DNA of 64,000 bases from an uncultured Oscillospiraceae bacterium (GTDB lineage Bacteria > Bacillota > Clostridia > Oscillospirales > Oscillospiraceae). Shown in pieces: positions 52,309-61,384 of this stretch. The notes under the pieces were generated by a model. It saw nothing but the letters and a program-made list of their open reading frames with translations, was not told where the DNA came from and made no database searches. Position 1 is the stretch's first letter. Each line of letters begins with the position of its first letter. A program made the position numbers and the translations under genes. The DNA is taken from NCBI GenBank assembly GCA_934589835.1, contig CAKTOK010000002.1, positions 54,697-118,696 on the forward strand. The letters run 5' to 3'.

Positions 52309-52521
52309 TCAGATGTTGTCTTCCTCGATGACGGGGTTTGCCCTGAACTTGCCCTCGGCCACCTCGTTGATGGCTTCGGTCACGGGCTTCTCCTCCAGGT
52401 GCTCGCCCTTGGCCTCTGCCTCGGCGGCGATCTGGCGGGCCCGGCGCGCCACCACGTTCACCATCATATAGCGGTTGGGGATATACTCGGTCAGTTTGTT
52501 CATAGCGGGATACAGCATCAT
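52309..52521 (-). CDS. rpoZ: RNA polymerase omega subunit
   Basis: About 70 residues. MMLYPAMNKLTEYIPNRYMMVNVVARRARQIAAEAEAKG is the omega signature, followed by KPVTEAINEVAEGKF. Start choice is uncertain: ATG at 52521, ATG at 52518, or a GTG at 52530 that overlaps the gmk stop. An AAAGGAAA sequence lies 12 bases before 52521 inside gmk. It assists RNA polymerase assembly. Confidence 0.9.
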   Translation of the reverse strand: MMLYPAMNKLTEYIPNRYMMVNVVARRARQIAAEAEAKGEHLEEKPVTEAINEVAEGKFRANPVIEEDNI

Positions 52522-52526
52522 AGCGA

Positions 52527-53141
52527 TCACATTTCCTTTCCGTTTAAGATCAATTCCATACGCTCGGCGGGCTTGCAGTGCTCTGCACACAGGATCGCGC
52601 GCAGCTCCTCCACGGCCTGCTCTACCGTATCGTTGATGACAAAATAATCGTAGTCGCTGGCATTTTGCAGCTCCACCTGCGCGCGGAGCAGCCGTTTTTG
52701 CACCTTCTCCGGCGTATCGGTACCGCGGGCGGTGAGCCGGCGCTCCAGCTCCTCCCAGCTGGGCGGCGCGATGAAGATACGCACCGTTTCCGGCCGCTTG
52801 GCGCACACCTGCGCCGCACCCTGGATCTCGATGTCCAATATCACATCGCAGCCCTGCTCCATAGCCTCGTCCACATACTTTTTCGGCGTGCCGTAGAAGT
52901 TGCCCACATATTCGGCATACTCCAAAAAGGCGTCCTCCTCGATCATGGTGCGGAACCGGTCCGCCTGAATGAAATGGTAGTCCACGCCGTCCCGTTCCCC
53001 CTCGCGCGGCAAGCGCGTGGTAGCGGAAACGGAGAAATACAGGTCGTCCCGCCCCTCAAACAGCGCGTGCAGCACCGTACTCTTTCCCACGCCGGAGGGT
53101 CCCGAGATGATAAAGGTCTTTCCTCTCCTGTTCAAGCTCAT
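52527..53141 (-). CDS. gmk: Guanylate kinase
   Basis: 204 residues. P-loop [17 protein letters not shown] (~12-28), the GMP-binding S-x-T-T-R-P-like block [22 protein letters not shown], and the lid segment [17 protein letters not shown] are all visible. It converts GMP to GDP. The start overlaps the remA stop by four bases. Confidence 0.96.
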   Translation of the reverse strand: MSLNRRGKTFIISGPSGVGKSTVLHALFEGRDDLYFSVSATTRLPREGERDGVDYHFIQADRFRTMIEEDAFLEYAEYVGNFYGTPKKYVDEAMEQGCDVILDIEIQGAAQVCAKRPETVRIFIAPPSWEELERRLTARGTDTPEKVQKRLLRAQVELQNASDYDYFVINDTVEQAVEELRAILCAEHCKPAERMELILNGKEM

Positions 53142-53398
53142 TCCTCCTCTGTCAGGTCTTTTACCGTCAGGCCCAGCCGCGGCGCCAGCTTTTCTGTGCT
53201 CAGCGCAGACAGCACCACATGGTCGCTGTCCATGATGAACACCGACGCCGTCTTTCGCCCGAAGGTGGCGTCAATCAGCATCCCACGATCCCGCGCCTCC
53301 TGCACCAGCCGTTTTACCGGCGCGGAGTCGGGGCTGACCACGGCGATGAGCCGCTGGACAGAGATCAGGCTGCCGAACCCAATGTTCACAAGCTGCAT
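53138..53398 (-). CDS. remA: RemA/DUF370 family extracellular matrix regulator
   Basis: 86 residues. [35 protein letters not shown] and [24 protein letters not shown] match the RemA family, which forms a DNA-binding ring that activates biofilm and osmoprotection genes in Bacillus. It sits between yicC and gmk, its conserved location. Confidence 0.93.
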   Translation of the reverse strand: MQLVNIGFGSLISVQRLIAVVSPDSAPVKRLVQEARDRGMLIDATFGRKTASVFIMDSDHVVLSALSTEKLAPRLGLTVKDLTEEE

Positions 53399-53408
53399 GG
53401 CCGTTCCC

Positions 53409-54287
53409 TCACTCGATGTTCTGGATCTGCTCGCGGATCTTCTCTACCTCGGCCTTCATGTTCACCACGTCCTGCGCGATGGTCAGGTCGTTGCACTTGG
53501 AGCCGATGGTGTTGCATTCGCGGTTGATCTCCTGCACCAGAAAATCCAGCTTCCGTCCCACCGGCGCATCGCCGGCCAGCATGGTCCGCAGCTGGGCAAG
53601 GTGGCTGTGCAGCCGCACCGTCTCCTCGTCCACTGCCACCTTGTCGGCGAAGATGGCCGCCTCGGTGAGGATACGGGCCTCATCGATGGTGGCAGATTGC
53701 AGAACCTCCATCATCTTGGCCTCCAGCCGCTGGCGATAGGCCGCCACCGTCTGGGGAGAGCGCTGCTCCACAAGGTTCACCGTCTCCTCGATCACAGAGG
53801 CGCGGCTGCCCACATCCTCGGCCAGCTTGCCGCCCTCCACAGCCCGCATCTCATTATAAGCGCCGAGCGCGTCCTCCAGCACGGCGCAGATGTCGGCGGC
53901 GATGGACTCCACATCCTCCTCCGCCTTGGTGACGGTCAGGACATCGGGGAATTTTGCCAGCACCTCCGGCGTCACCGCGCCCTCTAGCGCGAAGAGCTCC
54001 TTCAGACGCACCAGCGCCTCATAGTATCCTCTGGCCAGCGGCTCGTTCACAGATACCACCGTCTTGTCTGCCGCCGTGGCATCGATGGTGATGAACACAT
54101 CTACCTTACCGCGGGACACCGCCTTCTGCACGCGGCTCTTAACGGCGTCCTCCGCGAAGATATAGGCGCGGGGCATCTTCACCGCACAGTCCAGATAGCG
54201 GTTGTTGACAGACCGCACCTCCACCGTGATATCGCGTCCGCCGCGCATCTCGCGGGCGCGGCCATAGCCGGTCATACTCTTGACCAC
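53409..54287 (-). CDS. YicC family endoribonuclease-like protein
   Basis: 292 residues with a GTG start (GGAG eight bases upstream). The N-terminal KSMTGYGRA and the C-terminal [45 protein letters not shown] are diagnostic of YicC/DUF1732. The E. coli member is an RNase that cleaves small RNA and folds around it. It is separated from the upstream dnaJ-like gene by a terminator-like hairpin. Confidence 0.94.
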   Translation of the reverse strand: MVKSMTGYGRAREMRGGRDITVEVRSVNNRYLDCAVKMPRAYIFAEDAVKSRVQKAVSRGKVDVFITIDATAADKTVVSVNEPLARGYYEALVRLKELFALEGAVTPEVLAKFPDVLTVTKAEEDVESIAADICAVLEDALGAYNEMRAVEGGKLAEDVGSRASVIEETVNLVEQRSPQTVAAYRQRLEAKMMEVLQSATIDEARILTEAAIFADKVAVDEETVRLHSHLAQLRTMLAGDAPVGRKLDFLVQEINRECNTIGSKCNDLTIAQDVVNMKAEVEKIREQIQNIE

Positions 54288-54317
54288 TCGATCATCTCCT
54301 TCGTTTTATTGGAAAAC

Positions 54318-54334
54318 GGGAGGGTGTCCCTCCC
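54318..54334 (-). terminator. Hairpin between the dnaJ-like gene and yicC
   Basis: GGGAGGG (54318-54324) pairs with CCCTCCC (54328-54334); on the - strand GTTTTCC follows. It would split or attenuate the long gene train here. Confidence 0.7.
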
Positions 54335-54339
54335 TGTTG

Positions 54340-54978
54340 TCAGCAAAAGCAAATGGGCACGCCGAAGGCGTTGCAGCACAAGGTGGCGCCGCACAGCCGC
54401 AGACAGTCGCTGTTGTCGCAGCTGCCGGTGGTCACCGGGCCGTAGCCGCTGGGGCGGTAGCCGCTCTGCCGTCCCTCCGCCATAGCCAGTGCCCGCTGGT
54501 ACTCGGGGTTATCCGGTTCCATCTGCACAGCCGTCTGATAATAGCGCCGCGCCTCGTCCAGCCAGCCCCGCCGTGTACAGATGGCGCCCTTCAGGAAGTT
54601 CCACTCCGCATCGTGGTCGGTCTGGGCGTTCAGCAGCTCCTCAGCCAGATTCAGGTCCCCCTGCGAGATGGCCACTCGCACCCGCTGCAAGCGGGATGTG
54701 CCGGCGCCATAGGCGGCGGAATAACCGCTCCCATAGCCTGCGCCATAGCTGCTGCCGCCGGTACTGTATCCGCTGCCGTTTCTGGCGGCCTTGCGCTGGG
54801 CCTGAACGGTCTCGTAGGCCTCATTGATCTCCTTCATGCGCTCCTGTGCCAGATCAGCCAGCGGGTTGTCGTGATAATTGTCGGGGTGGTATTTCCTCGC
54901 CAGATCACGATAGGCTTTTTTCACTTCATCGTCCGTGGCGGTGCTGGGCACGCCCAGCACCTGATAGGGATCACGCAT
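54340..54978 (-). CDS. J-domain protein (DnaJ-like, no zinc domain)
   Basis: 212 residues. A J domain at the N-terminus (~1-70, [35 protein letters not shown]) has the HPD motif. A Gly/Ser/Tyr-rich linker (~82-108) and a helical, tetratricopeptide-like stretch ([45 protein letters not shown]) follow. The tail has a Cys cluster ([26 protein letters not shown]). It is probably an Hsp70 co-chaperone for particular clients. Paired with DUF5685 by an eight-base overlap. Confidence 0.85.
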   Translation of the reverse strand: MRDPYQVLGVPSTATDDEVKKAYRDLARKYHPDNYHDNPLADLAQERMKEINEAYETVQAQRKAARNGSGYSTGGSSYGAGYGSGYSAAYGAGTSRLQRVRVAISQGDLNLAEELLNAQTDHDAEWNFLKGAICTRRGWLDEARRYYQTAVQMEPDNPEYQRALAMAEGRQSGYRPSGYGPVTTGSCDNSDCLRLCGATLCCNAFGVPICFC

Positions 54979-55867
54979 CGTTGGTGTCCGCCTTTCGTAT
55001 AGCTTGTCTCTCTCGTCTCCGCCGGTGGAATGTGCCGTTCAGCACGGCCGCCCCCACCGCGTACAGCCCCTCATAGACCGCCGATCGGAGCACCGGCGTA
55101 TACACGCCGAAGTCCGCCAGCTCAAAGGCCGCCGCCATAGCCCGTATGGACCCGTCCAGCGTACCGGCCAGCTGCTGCAGGTCCTCCTCCGTCAGCTTAC
55201 CGTCCCGCAGGTCAAACCGCAGCGCCAGCGGATTGTAGCTGCCGGACTTCAGATCGTCCGCCAGATCATCCGCCGCATCAGCCAGATAGACCCACCGGCC
55301 CAGATGGTACAGCATCTGCTGGGCTACCCGACGCTTCACCGGATCGGTCACGCCCTGGGCCGCGCCGGCCAGCAGCGCCGCAAAAGCGTCTGCGGGGCGG
55401 TCCAGCGACGGGCATCGCGCCTGCTCCAGCTCCGTCAGCCTTGCCAGCTGCCGCTGCGTCGCCTCATCAAATGCGGGCTGCCGCTTTTTCGCCTTCCGGT
55501 AGGCCCGATGCAGCAGCAGCGCCGCCAAGCGGTATTTCAACCCGCCCCAAAACCCATGGTCGGCGATACCGTCCCGTATCTGCCACCACGTCAGGATCAC
55601 GCTGATATCCGCGGCGATGTCCATGGCATGGTCGCCGCAGGCGCAGCGCCGCTTCCGGAACGGGTGGGCCGCGCAGCGCTTTTCGCACATGGCGCCGCCC
55701 TCGGACAGCACCATGGCCAGAAACGTCAGGTCATAGTTGAGGATCATCCGTCCCGCTGGACCGTACGCCGCGCCCAGCGCATGGCATAGTCCGCAGTAGG
55801 CGGCGCGGAACGTCTGCCGCTCCTCCTCCGTCAGCCGCTGCTCCGACGGCCGCACATAGCCGAACAT
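54971..55867 (-). CDS. DUF5685 family protein
   Basis: 298 residues starting [32 protein letters not shown], typical for DUF5685. Cysteines YCGLC, MCEKRC and [19 protein letters not shown] may bind metal. Acidic [18 protein letters not shown] resembles the Asp-rich motifs of helical prenyl-synthase-like folds, but no activity is known. It partners with the J-domain protein in clostridia. Confidence 0.85.
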   Translation of the reverse strand: MFGYVRPSEQRLTEEERQTFRAAYCGLCHALGAAYGPAGRMILNYDLTFLAMVLSEGGAMCEKRCAAHPFRKRRCACGDHAMDIAADISVILTWWQIRDGIADHGFWGGLKYRLAALLLHRAYRKAKKRQPAFDEATQRQLARLTELEQARCPSLDRPADAFAALLAGAAQGVTDPVKRRVAQQMLYHLGRWVYLADAADDLADDLKSGSYNPLALRFDLRDGKLTEEDLQQLAGTLDGSIRAMAAAFELADFGVYTPVLRSAVYEGLYAVGAAVLNGTFHRRRRERQAIRKADTNDA

Positions 55868-55870
55868 CCG

Positions 55871-56278
55871 TCAGAACAGCCGCAGGATGGTGTAGGTCAG
55901 GCTCCCCTTCTTCCCTGCGTAGCGGTCATAGCACACGCTGGGCAGAAAGAACACCGCCGCTGCCGCGATGGCCGCGCCATAGCGCCACCCCTCCGTCAGC
56001 AGGCCCTCCGTCAGGAAATATCCCAGCAGGAAGCCCACCACCGGCAGCAGGTACACCAGCGCCGCCACGCCCAGCAGCTTTTTCGAGCTGCTCTCCACCA
56101 CTACCTTGTCCCCCGGCTGCGCGCCGGCATTATTCTTGGCGCGGGCATGGATGGCCGCGCCGGTCATGCCGCAGCCCGCGCACTCCTCACAGTCATGCCC
56201 GCAGGCGGACTTGCGGGGCACGGAGATCTCCGCATACCCGTCTGGCAGCAGCTTTTCCACTGTTGCGATCTGTGTCAT
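55871..56278 (-). CDS. RseC/SoxR-reducing system family protein
   Basis: 135 residues from the ATG at 56278 (GGAGGTGG seven bases upstream). MTQIATVEKLLPDGYAEISV, a Cys cluster (CGHDCEECAGCGM, ~25-37) and two membrane helices (~75-97, ~103-122) match the RseC_MucC family. Relatives lie with Rnf electron-transport genes; none is present here. The Cys cluster may carry an iron-sulfur centre or redox thiols. Confidence 0.85.
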   Translation of the reverse strand: MTQIATVEKLLPDGYAEISVPRKSACGHDCEECAGCGMTGAAIHARAKNNAGAQPGDKVVVESSSKKLLGVAALVYLLPVVGFLLGYFLTEGLLTEGWRYGAAIAAAAVFFLPSVCYDRYAGKKGSLTYTILRLF

Positions 56279-56295
56279 ATTATCCCACCTCCGTG

Positions 56296-57588
56296 TCACG
56301 CTCCGGCGTCCGGCTGCCTGCCGTCCGCATCCGGTACGGGCGCCGTATCCGTCACGATCACCGTCACCTCATAGCTGCCCTTTACGGCCACGTCGCGATA
56401 GCCGCTGACCGTCACCGTCGCCGGCACGCGGTAGCTGCCGATGTCCGTGATGCCGCTGAGATCGGCCGTGGCTGTCAGCGCCGTGACGTCCATCGCCTCC
56501 AGCTCCTCGCTGAGGCCCCACAGGCGCACATCCAGCTCACCCGCCACCGCAGCGTACAGCCCCTCCGGCACATTGGTGTAGCTGAAGCTGTCCACCACCA
56601 TGGTTTTCTCCTCAATGCCCTCCATGGTGATCTCCACGGTGGCCACCTCGTTGCTGTTGGCCAGCCATGTGCCATCCGGCGGCGTCACCACGTAGCTGTT
56701 CTGCTGCCACATTTCCAGATCCTCGATATACAGCGTGGCCAGCACGATCTCATTGATGTTCTCCAGCACATCCGCCTCGCCGATAAGCCGCACGCTGGTA
56801 GGGGAAATATCGGTCTTGATGCTCTGTCCCGCCATGCCCGGCACGCCCGCCAGATCCACGGTCAGACTGACCTCCTTTGTGGTCAGCACCGGCACCTTGG
56901 CCTGAATGAGGCTGGCGTTGGTCCGGATGCTGCTGTTGTCCACGGGATTGCCGTCGTTGTCATAGAGCTGCACGCTCTCCGTCTCGATCACGGAGCGCGT
57001 AGCACCGCTGATGTCCACCGTCAGCTTGGCGTAGGCTACATTCAGCAGATCGTCCCGCTGTCCCCGCAGCGTCAGCACCGTGGGATCCAGCACCGTGTCG
57101 CCGGTAAAGTAGCCCTCGGCCACCTCGCCGGTCACCGTGCATTCCACCGGCACCTCCTTGGTGTACAGCTCACCCACGGTGACCGTCACCTTGTACTTGC
57201 TGGCCCAGTCCACCGTCAGCGCTGAGGACTGCACGCCATCGGGATAGACGGGATCCCACCGCAGGGTGTGTACGCCTACGGAATCGATGCTGGAGGTACT
57301 GGCCACCAGACGCACGTTGTCCTTGGTGATCTTCACCAGTTCCCGCTTTGGGCCCTTGACGGTCAGATCCACCGTGGTATCGTAGCCGGACAGGAGCATC
57401 AGGCTCTTATCCGCCAGCGTGGTGGACTCGCCGGAAAACTCCACAGGGATGTCCCGAAGTGTCTTGGTGGTATCAGGTGCCTTGTCCACGTCCACATAGA
57501 CCCACAGGGCGATGGCCACCAGAATAGAAATGGCTACCTGCCAGGCCTTTCTGCCGCTGAAGCGTGGCTTCTCATTCTTCTGCTCCAT
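56296..57588 (-). CDS. cdaR: YbbR-domain protein CdaR
   Basis: 430 residues. One N-terminal membrane helix (~15-34, AWQVAISILVAIALWVYVDV) and four YbbR beta repeats (e.g. PVEFSGEST, PVECTVTGEVAEGYFTGDTVLDPTVLTLRG, SLTVDLAGVPGMAG, ETMVVDSFSYTNVPEGLYA). It is the extracellular regulator of the c-di-AMP cyclase CdaA; the genes overlap by 17 bases. Confidence 0.93.
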   Translation of the reverse strand: MEQKNEKPRFSGRKAWQVAISILVAIALWVYVDVDKAPDTTKTLRDIPVEFSGESTTLADKSLMLLSGYDTTVDLTVKGPKRELVKITKDNVRLVASTSSIDSVGVHTLRWDPVYPDGVQSSALTVDWASKYKVTVTVGELYTKEVPVECTVTGEVAEGYFTGDTVLDPTVLTLRGQRDDLLNVAYAKLTVDISGATRSVIETESVQLYDNDGNPVDNSSIRTNASLIQAKVPVLTTKEVSLTVDLAGVPGMAGQSIKTDISPTSVRLIGEADVLENINEIVLATLYIEDLEMWQQNSYVVTPPDGTWLANSNEVATVEITMEGIEEKTMVVDSFSYTNVPEGLYAAVAGELDVRLWGLSEELEAMDVTALTATADLSGITDIGSYRVPATVTVSGYRDVAVKGSYEVTVIVTDTAPVPDADGRQPDAGA

Positions 57589-58462
57589 GGTCGTCCTCCT
57601 TCCTGTGCAGGCCCAGCAGATCCGCCAGGCTCCGGCGCGGCTTGTCCTCCAGCTCCTCCGGCTGCGGCATCAGCTCGTTTCGCAGCAGCTTGGACAGCGT
57701 CTCGGGCATCAGATGCCGCTTGAGCATCCCGCCTACCGCCACAGAGATGGAGCCCGTCTCCTCGGAGACGATGACCACCACGGCGTCAGAGTTCTCACTC
57801 ATACCGATCCCGGCGCGGTGCCGCATTCCCAGATCGCGGCTGAGATTCACATTCTTGGACAGCGGCAGCATGCAGCCTGCGCCCAGAATGCGCCCGTGCC
57901 GGATGATGACGGCGCCGTCATGCATGGGCGCCTTGACAAAGAAGATGTTCTTCAGGAGCTCCGAGGACACGGCGGCGTCCAGCGTGGTGCCGCTGCGTAC
58001 CATGTCGTCCAGCAGGATGTGCCGCTCGAACACAATGAGCACACCGGTCTTGGTTTTGGACATCTCGCTGCACGCCGCCACCGTCTGATCGATGGCTCTT
58101 TCCAGCTCCGTCTGCTGTTGGACGGGAGTAAACGCCCGCAGCAGCCGGATGTTCTTGCTGCCCAGCTTTTCCAGGATCTGCCGGATCTCCGGCTGGAACA
58201 GGATGATAAGGGCCAGAATGCCTACCTGCACCATGTGCCCCAGGATATAGGCGATACCGTTCAGATGGAAGATCTCCGACAGAAACAGGGCCAGCAGAAA
58301 GATGCACACGCCCTTGAGGATATTCTCCGCACGGGTGCTCTTGATGAGGTCCAGAAGCTTATAGACCAGAAACGCGATGATCGCGATATCCAAAACGTCC
58401 GTGAACCGTATGAGCACTAAGTAATTCCCAATTTTTTCTAACACTGCCAGCACTGTTTCCAT
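57572..58462 (-). CDS. cdaA: Diadenylate cyclase CdaA
   Basis: 296 residues. Three membrane helices (~10-90) precede the DAC domain with the DGA motif (HDGAVIIRHGRILGAGCMLPLS) and RHR motif (MRHRAGIGMSENSDAVVVIVSEETGSISVAVGG). It makes c-di-AMP, which controls K+ and osmotic balance. It heads the - strand gene train under a good promoter. The glmM gene that usually follows cdaR is absent here. Confidence 0.97.
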   Translation of the reverse strand: METVLAVLEKIGNYLVLIRFTDVLDIAIIAFLVYKLLDLIKSTRAENILKGVCIFLLALFLSEIFHLNGIAYILGHMVQVGILALIILFQPEIRQILEKLGSKNIRLLRAFTPVQQQTELERAIDQTVAACSEMSKTKTGVLIVFERHILLDDMVRSGTTLDAAVSSELLKNIFFVKAPMHDGAVIIRHGRILGAGCMLPLSKNVNLSRDLGMRHRAGIGMSENSDAVVVIVSEETGSISVAVGGMLKRHLMPETLSKLLRNELMPQPEELEDKPRRSLADLLGLHRKEDDHGAEE

Positions 58463-58526
58463 ACTGTCGCCCTTCCTGCCTCCGGTAAGAACTTCTTACG
58501 AGGTTCGCATAAAAATAGACACTAAC

Positions 58527-58555
58527 ATTATATAAAAAATATTGGGAAAATGCAA
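58527..58555 (-). promoter_or_regulatory. Sigma-A promoter of cdaA
   Basis: On the - strand: TTGCAT (58555-58550), 17 bases and a perfect TATAAT (58532-58527). A short palindrome GTAAGAA-C-TTCTTAC (58485-58499) lies in the leader. Confidence 0.82.
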
Positions 58556-58583
58556 CAAAAAAATCTTGACGGAATCTTGCAGT

Positions 58584-59705
58584 TTAACGAACTGTCGCCC
58601 GCAGCGCCGCCGCGAACGCCTCCACCTCACGGGCCGTGTTGAAAACGGAGGCGCTCAGTCGGATCGTGCCGCTTTCCAGCGTCCCCGCCGTCCGGTGCGC
58701 CAGCGGCGCACAGTGCAGTCCGGCCCGTACCGCCACGCCCCGCGCCGCCAGACGCTCCCCCAGCTCCTCACAGTCGCGCCCCCGCACGCGGAAGCTCAAT
58801 ACCCCCGTCTGATGGGCAAATTCTCCCTCGCAGAACAGCTCCACGTCCTCCATGCCGCCCAGCAGTTCCGCGGCATAGCGGACCAGCTGCCGCTCGTGCG
58901 CCGCGATGCGGTCCGTCCCCGTTTCACGGACAAACCGCAGGCCCTCCAGCAGCCCCGCGATCCCCGGCATATTGTGAGTCCCCGCCTCCAGCCGGTCCGG
59001 CAGCTCCTCCGGCATCTGCTGCAAAAGGGATTGGGAGCCGGTGCCGCCCTCCAGCAGCGGCGCAGCCTCGTGTCCGCACAGCAGCAGTCCCGTTCCCTGC
59101 GGGCCGTACAGCCCTTTGTGCCCGGGCATGGCGATAAACGCCGCCCCCAGCGCCTGCATGGAAACCGGCAGCATCCCCGCCGACTGGGAGGCGTCCAACA
59201 CAAAGGGCACGCCCTTTCCGCGGCACAGTCCGGCGATCTCCTCCACCGGCAGTCGATAGCCAAACACATTGGACACATGGGTGCAGATCACGGCATCCGT
59301 TCGCTGTGCCAGCGCCCTTTCAAACGCCGCCAGCATCTCCTCCGGCCGGAACAGCGGCGTGTCCACGATCACCAGCTCCACATCGGGAATGCCGTGGAGC
59401 GGCCGCGTCACGGCATTGTGCTCATAGCCCGAGAGCACCACGCGGCTCCCGGGCCGTACCAGCGTCTTGATGGCGATGTTCAGTCCGTGGGTGGCGTTGC
59501 CGGTAAACACCACCTGCGACGGGTCCGCCACATCAAACAGCGCCGCCGCCAGACTGCGGCAGCGGAAATCCGTTTCCTCTGCCAGATGCGTGGCCGGATA
59601 ACTGCCCCGGCCGGGTGAGCTCATAGCCGTCACGGCATTGTACATGGCGCGCCGCACGCACTCCGGCTTCTGCAGCGTCGTGGCGCCGGCGTCAAAATAG
59701 ATCAT
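58584..59705 (-). CDS. Class V aminotransferase / cysteine desulfurase family protein
   Basis: 373 residues. MIYFDAGATTLQKPECV, the PLP-binding Lys in MPGHKGLYGPQGTGLLLC, and THVSNVFGYRLPVEEIAGLC fit the TIGR01977 cysteine desulfurase-like group. The C-terminal Cys in AGLHCAPLAHRTAGT corresponds to the catalytic Cys loop. It overlaps a DUF3343 gene by four bases, a pair known in sulfur/selenium handling clusters. No selD, selA or yedF lies nearby. Confidence 0.88.
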   Translation of the reverse strand: MIYFDAGATTLQKPECVRRAMYNAVTAMSSPGRGSYPATHLAEETDFRCRSLAAALFDVADPSQVVFTGNATHGLNIAIKTLVRPGSRVVLSGYEHNAVTRPLHGIPDVELVIVDTPLFRPEEMLAAFERALAQRTDAVICTHVSNVFGYRLPVEEIAGLCRGKGVPFVLDASQSAGMLPVSMQALGAAFIAMPGHKGLYGPQGTGLLLCGHEAAPLLEGGTGSQSLLQQMPEELPDRLEAGTHNMPGIAGLLEGLRFVRETGTDRIAAHERQLVRYAAELLGGMEDVELFCEGEFAHQTGVLSFRVRGRDCEELGERLAARGVAVRAGLHCAPLAHRTAGTLESGTIRLSASVFNTAREVEAFAAALRATVR

Positions 59706-59953
59706 ATTTCCACCTCGCTATATCCGTTTTCCGCGCGGCGAAACACCCGCGCAGGCGCAAATCCCAGACTGTGCAGCAGTGCTGCCGCCTCCACAGCCCG
59801 TTTTTCCTGTACGCGCAGCACATAGCCGCAGCCGCTGCCGGTCAGTCCCACCGGCGCACGGCCGATGACGGCGCGAAAGCCGTTCTGCGCCAGCGCCTGC
59901 GCCATGCGCTGCGCGTGTGTAACAGAGCGGGCGGTGATCAGATATTCTCCCAT
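59702..59953 (-). CDS. DUF3343 family protein
   Basis: 83 residues from the ATG at 59953 (GAGGAGGTG upstream). MGEYLITARSVTHAQRMAQALAQNGFRAVIGRAPVGLTGSGCGYVLRV is the family core, with one conserved Cys in GSGCGY. DUF3343 proteins are small putative sulfur or selenium carriers encoded beside the class V aminotransferase that follows. Confidence 0.85.
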   Translation of the reverse strand: MGEYLITARSVTHAQRMAQALAQNGFRAVIGRAPVGLTGSGCGYVLRVQEKRAVEAAALLHSLGFAPARVFRRAENGYSEVEI

Positions 59954-60004
59954 ATCGCACCTCCTCACACGCCATTTTATGAGCCGCCGCTCCACAGCGT
60001 GAAA

Positions 60005-60034
60005 GGCGGGGCCCTCCTCTCGGAGAGCCCCGCC
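60005..60034 (-). terminator. Hairpin between ispF and DUF3343
   Basis: Thirteen-base arms with one mismatch (60005-60017 and 60022-60034), TCTC loop, and a short TTTC on the - strand. Confidence 0.6.
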
Positions 60035-60047
60035 CTGCTTTTCCGTA

Positions 60048-60530
60048 TTATGTCTTTTCGATGAGCGCCACTGCGTGGCAGGCAATGCCCTCCCCCGCGC
60101 CGGTAAAGCCCAGACGCTCCTCGGTAGTAGCCTTCACCGACACCTGCTCCGCATCCACACCCATGGCTGCCGCCAGACGCCGCCGCATCTCCGGCAGGTA
60201 CGCCGCCAGTTTGGGCGCCTGCGCGATCAGCGTGGCGTCCACGTTGCCCACAGCCCAGCCGTGCTCCGCCAGCCGGGCCGCTACCCGCTCCAGCAGATGC
60301 AGACTGTCCGCACCCCGCCAGCGCTCGTCGCTGTCGGGGAACATCCCACCGATATCGCCCAGCGCCGCCGCGCCCAGCAGCGCGTCCATCACCGCGTGGG
60401 CCAGCACATCCGCATCGGAGTGACCCAGCAGCCCCCGTGCAAACGGCACCGACACGCCGCCGAGGATAAGATCCCGCCCCTCCACCAGCCGGTGTACATC
60501 GTATCCATGTCCGATCCGCAGCGCCATCAT
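60048..60530 (-). CDS. ispF: 2-C-methyl-D-erythritol 2,4-cyclodiphosphate synthase
   Basis: 160 residues from the ATG at 60530 that overlaps the ispD stop. Zinc ligands lie in GHGYDVHRL (Asp, His) and GHSDADVLAHAVMDALLG (His). ALGDIGGMFPDSD and the C-terminal TTEERLGFTGAGEGIACHAV are typical. It cyclises CDP-ME-2P in the MEP pathway. Confidence 0.97.
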   Translation of the reverse strand: MMALRIGHGYDVHRLVEGRDLILGGVSVPFARGLLGHSDADVLAHAVMDALLGAAALGDIGGMFPDSDERWRGADSLHLLERVAARLAEHGWAVGNVDATLIAQAPKLAAYLPEMRRRLAAAMGVDAEQVSVKATTEERLGFTGAGEGIACHAVALIEKT

Positions 60531-61270
60531 TGCGTTTTCCCTCTCTTTCTCAGGAATGCCTCCGCCACCGCCATGTCCTCCGGCGTGGTGATCTTGATGT
60601 TTTCCCGCCACCCGGGTGTCAAGTAAACATCCTTGCCAATCCGCTCCACAGCGGAGCAATCATCGGTCAGCACCGCACCGGCGGCAAGGGCGGACTGCAA
60701 GGCCGCCTTCAGGATATTGGCCTGAAACACCTGCGGTGTCTGCACCGCGAACAGCGTGGTCCTGTCCGGTGTGGACAGTACCCGACCGGACAGATCTGCT
60801 ACCTTTACCGTATCTGTCACCGGCAGAGCCGGCGCCGCTGCGTATGTCCGCTGCCCCATCCGGATCATCTCATCTACCTGCTCCGGCAGGATCAGGGGCC
60901 GCGCCCCATCGTGGATGGCCAGATACTCTGCTTCCTCGTTGGCGGCCAGTGCCGCCGCCAGCACGGATTCGGCGCGGCTTGCGCCGCCCTCCACCACTCG
61001 GATAGGCTTGCGGATACCGGCGCGGCTCACCAGTGCCGCCACCTCCTCCAGCTTCTCCGGCTGGGCGGCCACCACGATCTCGTCCACCAGCACCGCCTGA
61101 TCCAGCACGCGCAGCGTGTGCATCAGCACCGGCGCACCGCACAGCAGGGAAAACATCTTGTCCTCTCCGCCCATACGGGTGGACTTCCCCGCCGCCGGCA
61201 CAATGGCCGCGCAGAACGGATGGACCTTTCTTTTCATGCTTTTTTTCATCTGCTCAAACAGCTTTCCCAT
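60527..61270 (-). CDS. ispD: 2-C-methyl-D-erythritol 4-phosphate cytidylyltransferase
   Basis: 247 residues from the ATG at 61270 (AGGAG nine bases upstream); the earlier ATG at 61306 lies at the transcription start. The CTP loop is IVPAAGKSTRMGGEDKMF, then VEGGASRAESVLAAAL, IHDGARPLI, and TVKVADLSGRV. It is coupled to ispF. Confidence 0.95.
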   Translation of the reverse strand: MGKLFEQMKKSMKRKVHPFCAAIVPAAGKSTRMGGEDKMFSLLCGAPVLMHTLRVLDQAVLVDEIVVAAQPEKLEEVAALVSRAGIRKPIRVVEGGASRAESVLAAALAANEEAEYLAIHDGARPLILPEQVDEMIRMGQRTYAAAPALPVTDTVKVADLSGRVLSTPDRTTLFAVQTPQVFQANILKAALQSALAAGAVLTDDCSAVERIGKDVYLTPGWRENIKITTPEDMAVAEAFLRKRGKTQ

Positions 61271-61307
61271 AGGCGCTCGCTCCTGTCGTTTCTGTTTCCG
61301 TAGCATC

Positions 61308-61336
61308 AGTATACCGCATTTTCTCCCCTTTTACAA
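61308..61336 (-). promoter_or_regulatory. Sigma-A promoter of ispDF
   Basis: On the - strand: TTGTAA (61336-61331), 17 bases and TATACT (61313-61308). Confidence 0.75.
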
Positions 61337-61355
61337 GGTCATTTCCCCGCGGAAA

Positions 61356-61379
61356 AGGAGGGCTGCTGCCAGCCCTCCT
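61356..61379 (-). terminator. Terminator of the CoA-transferase gene
   Basis: Nine-base arms (61356-61364 and 61371-61379) with TTTTCC on the - strand after the second arm. Confidence 0.75.
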
Positions 61380-61384
61380 CCGGT

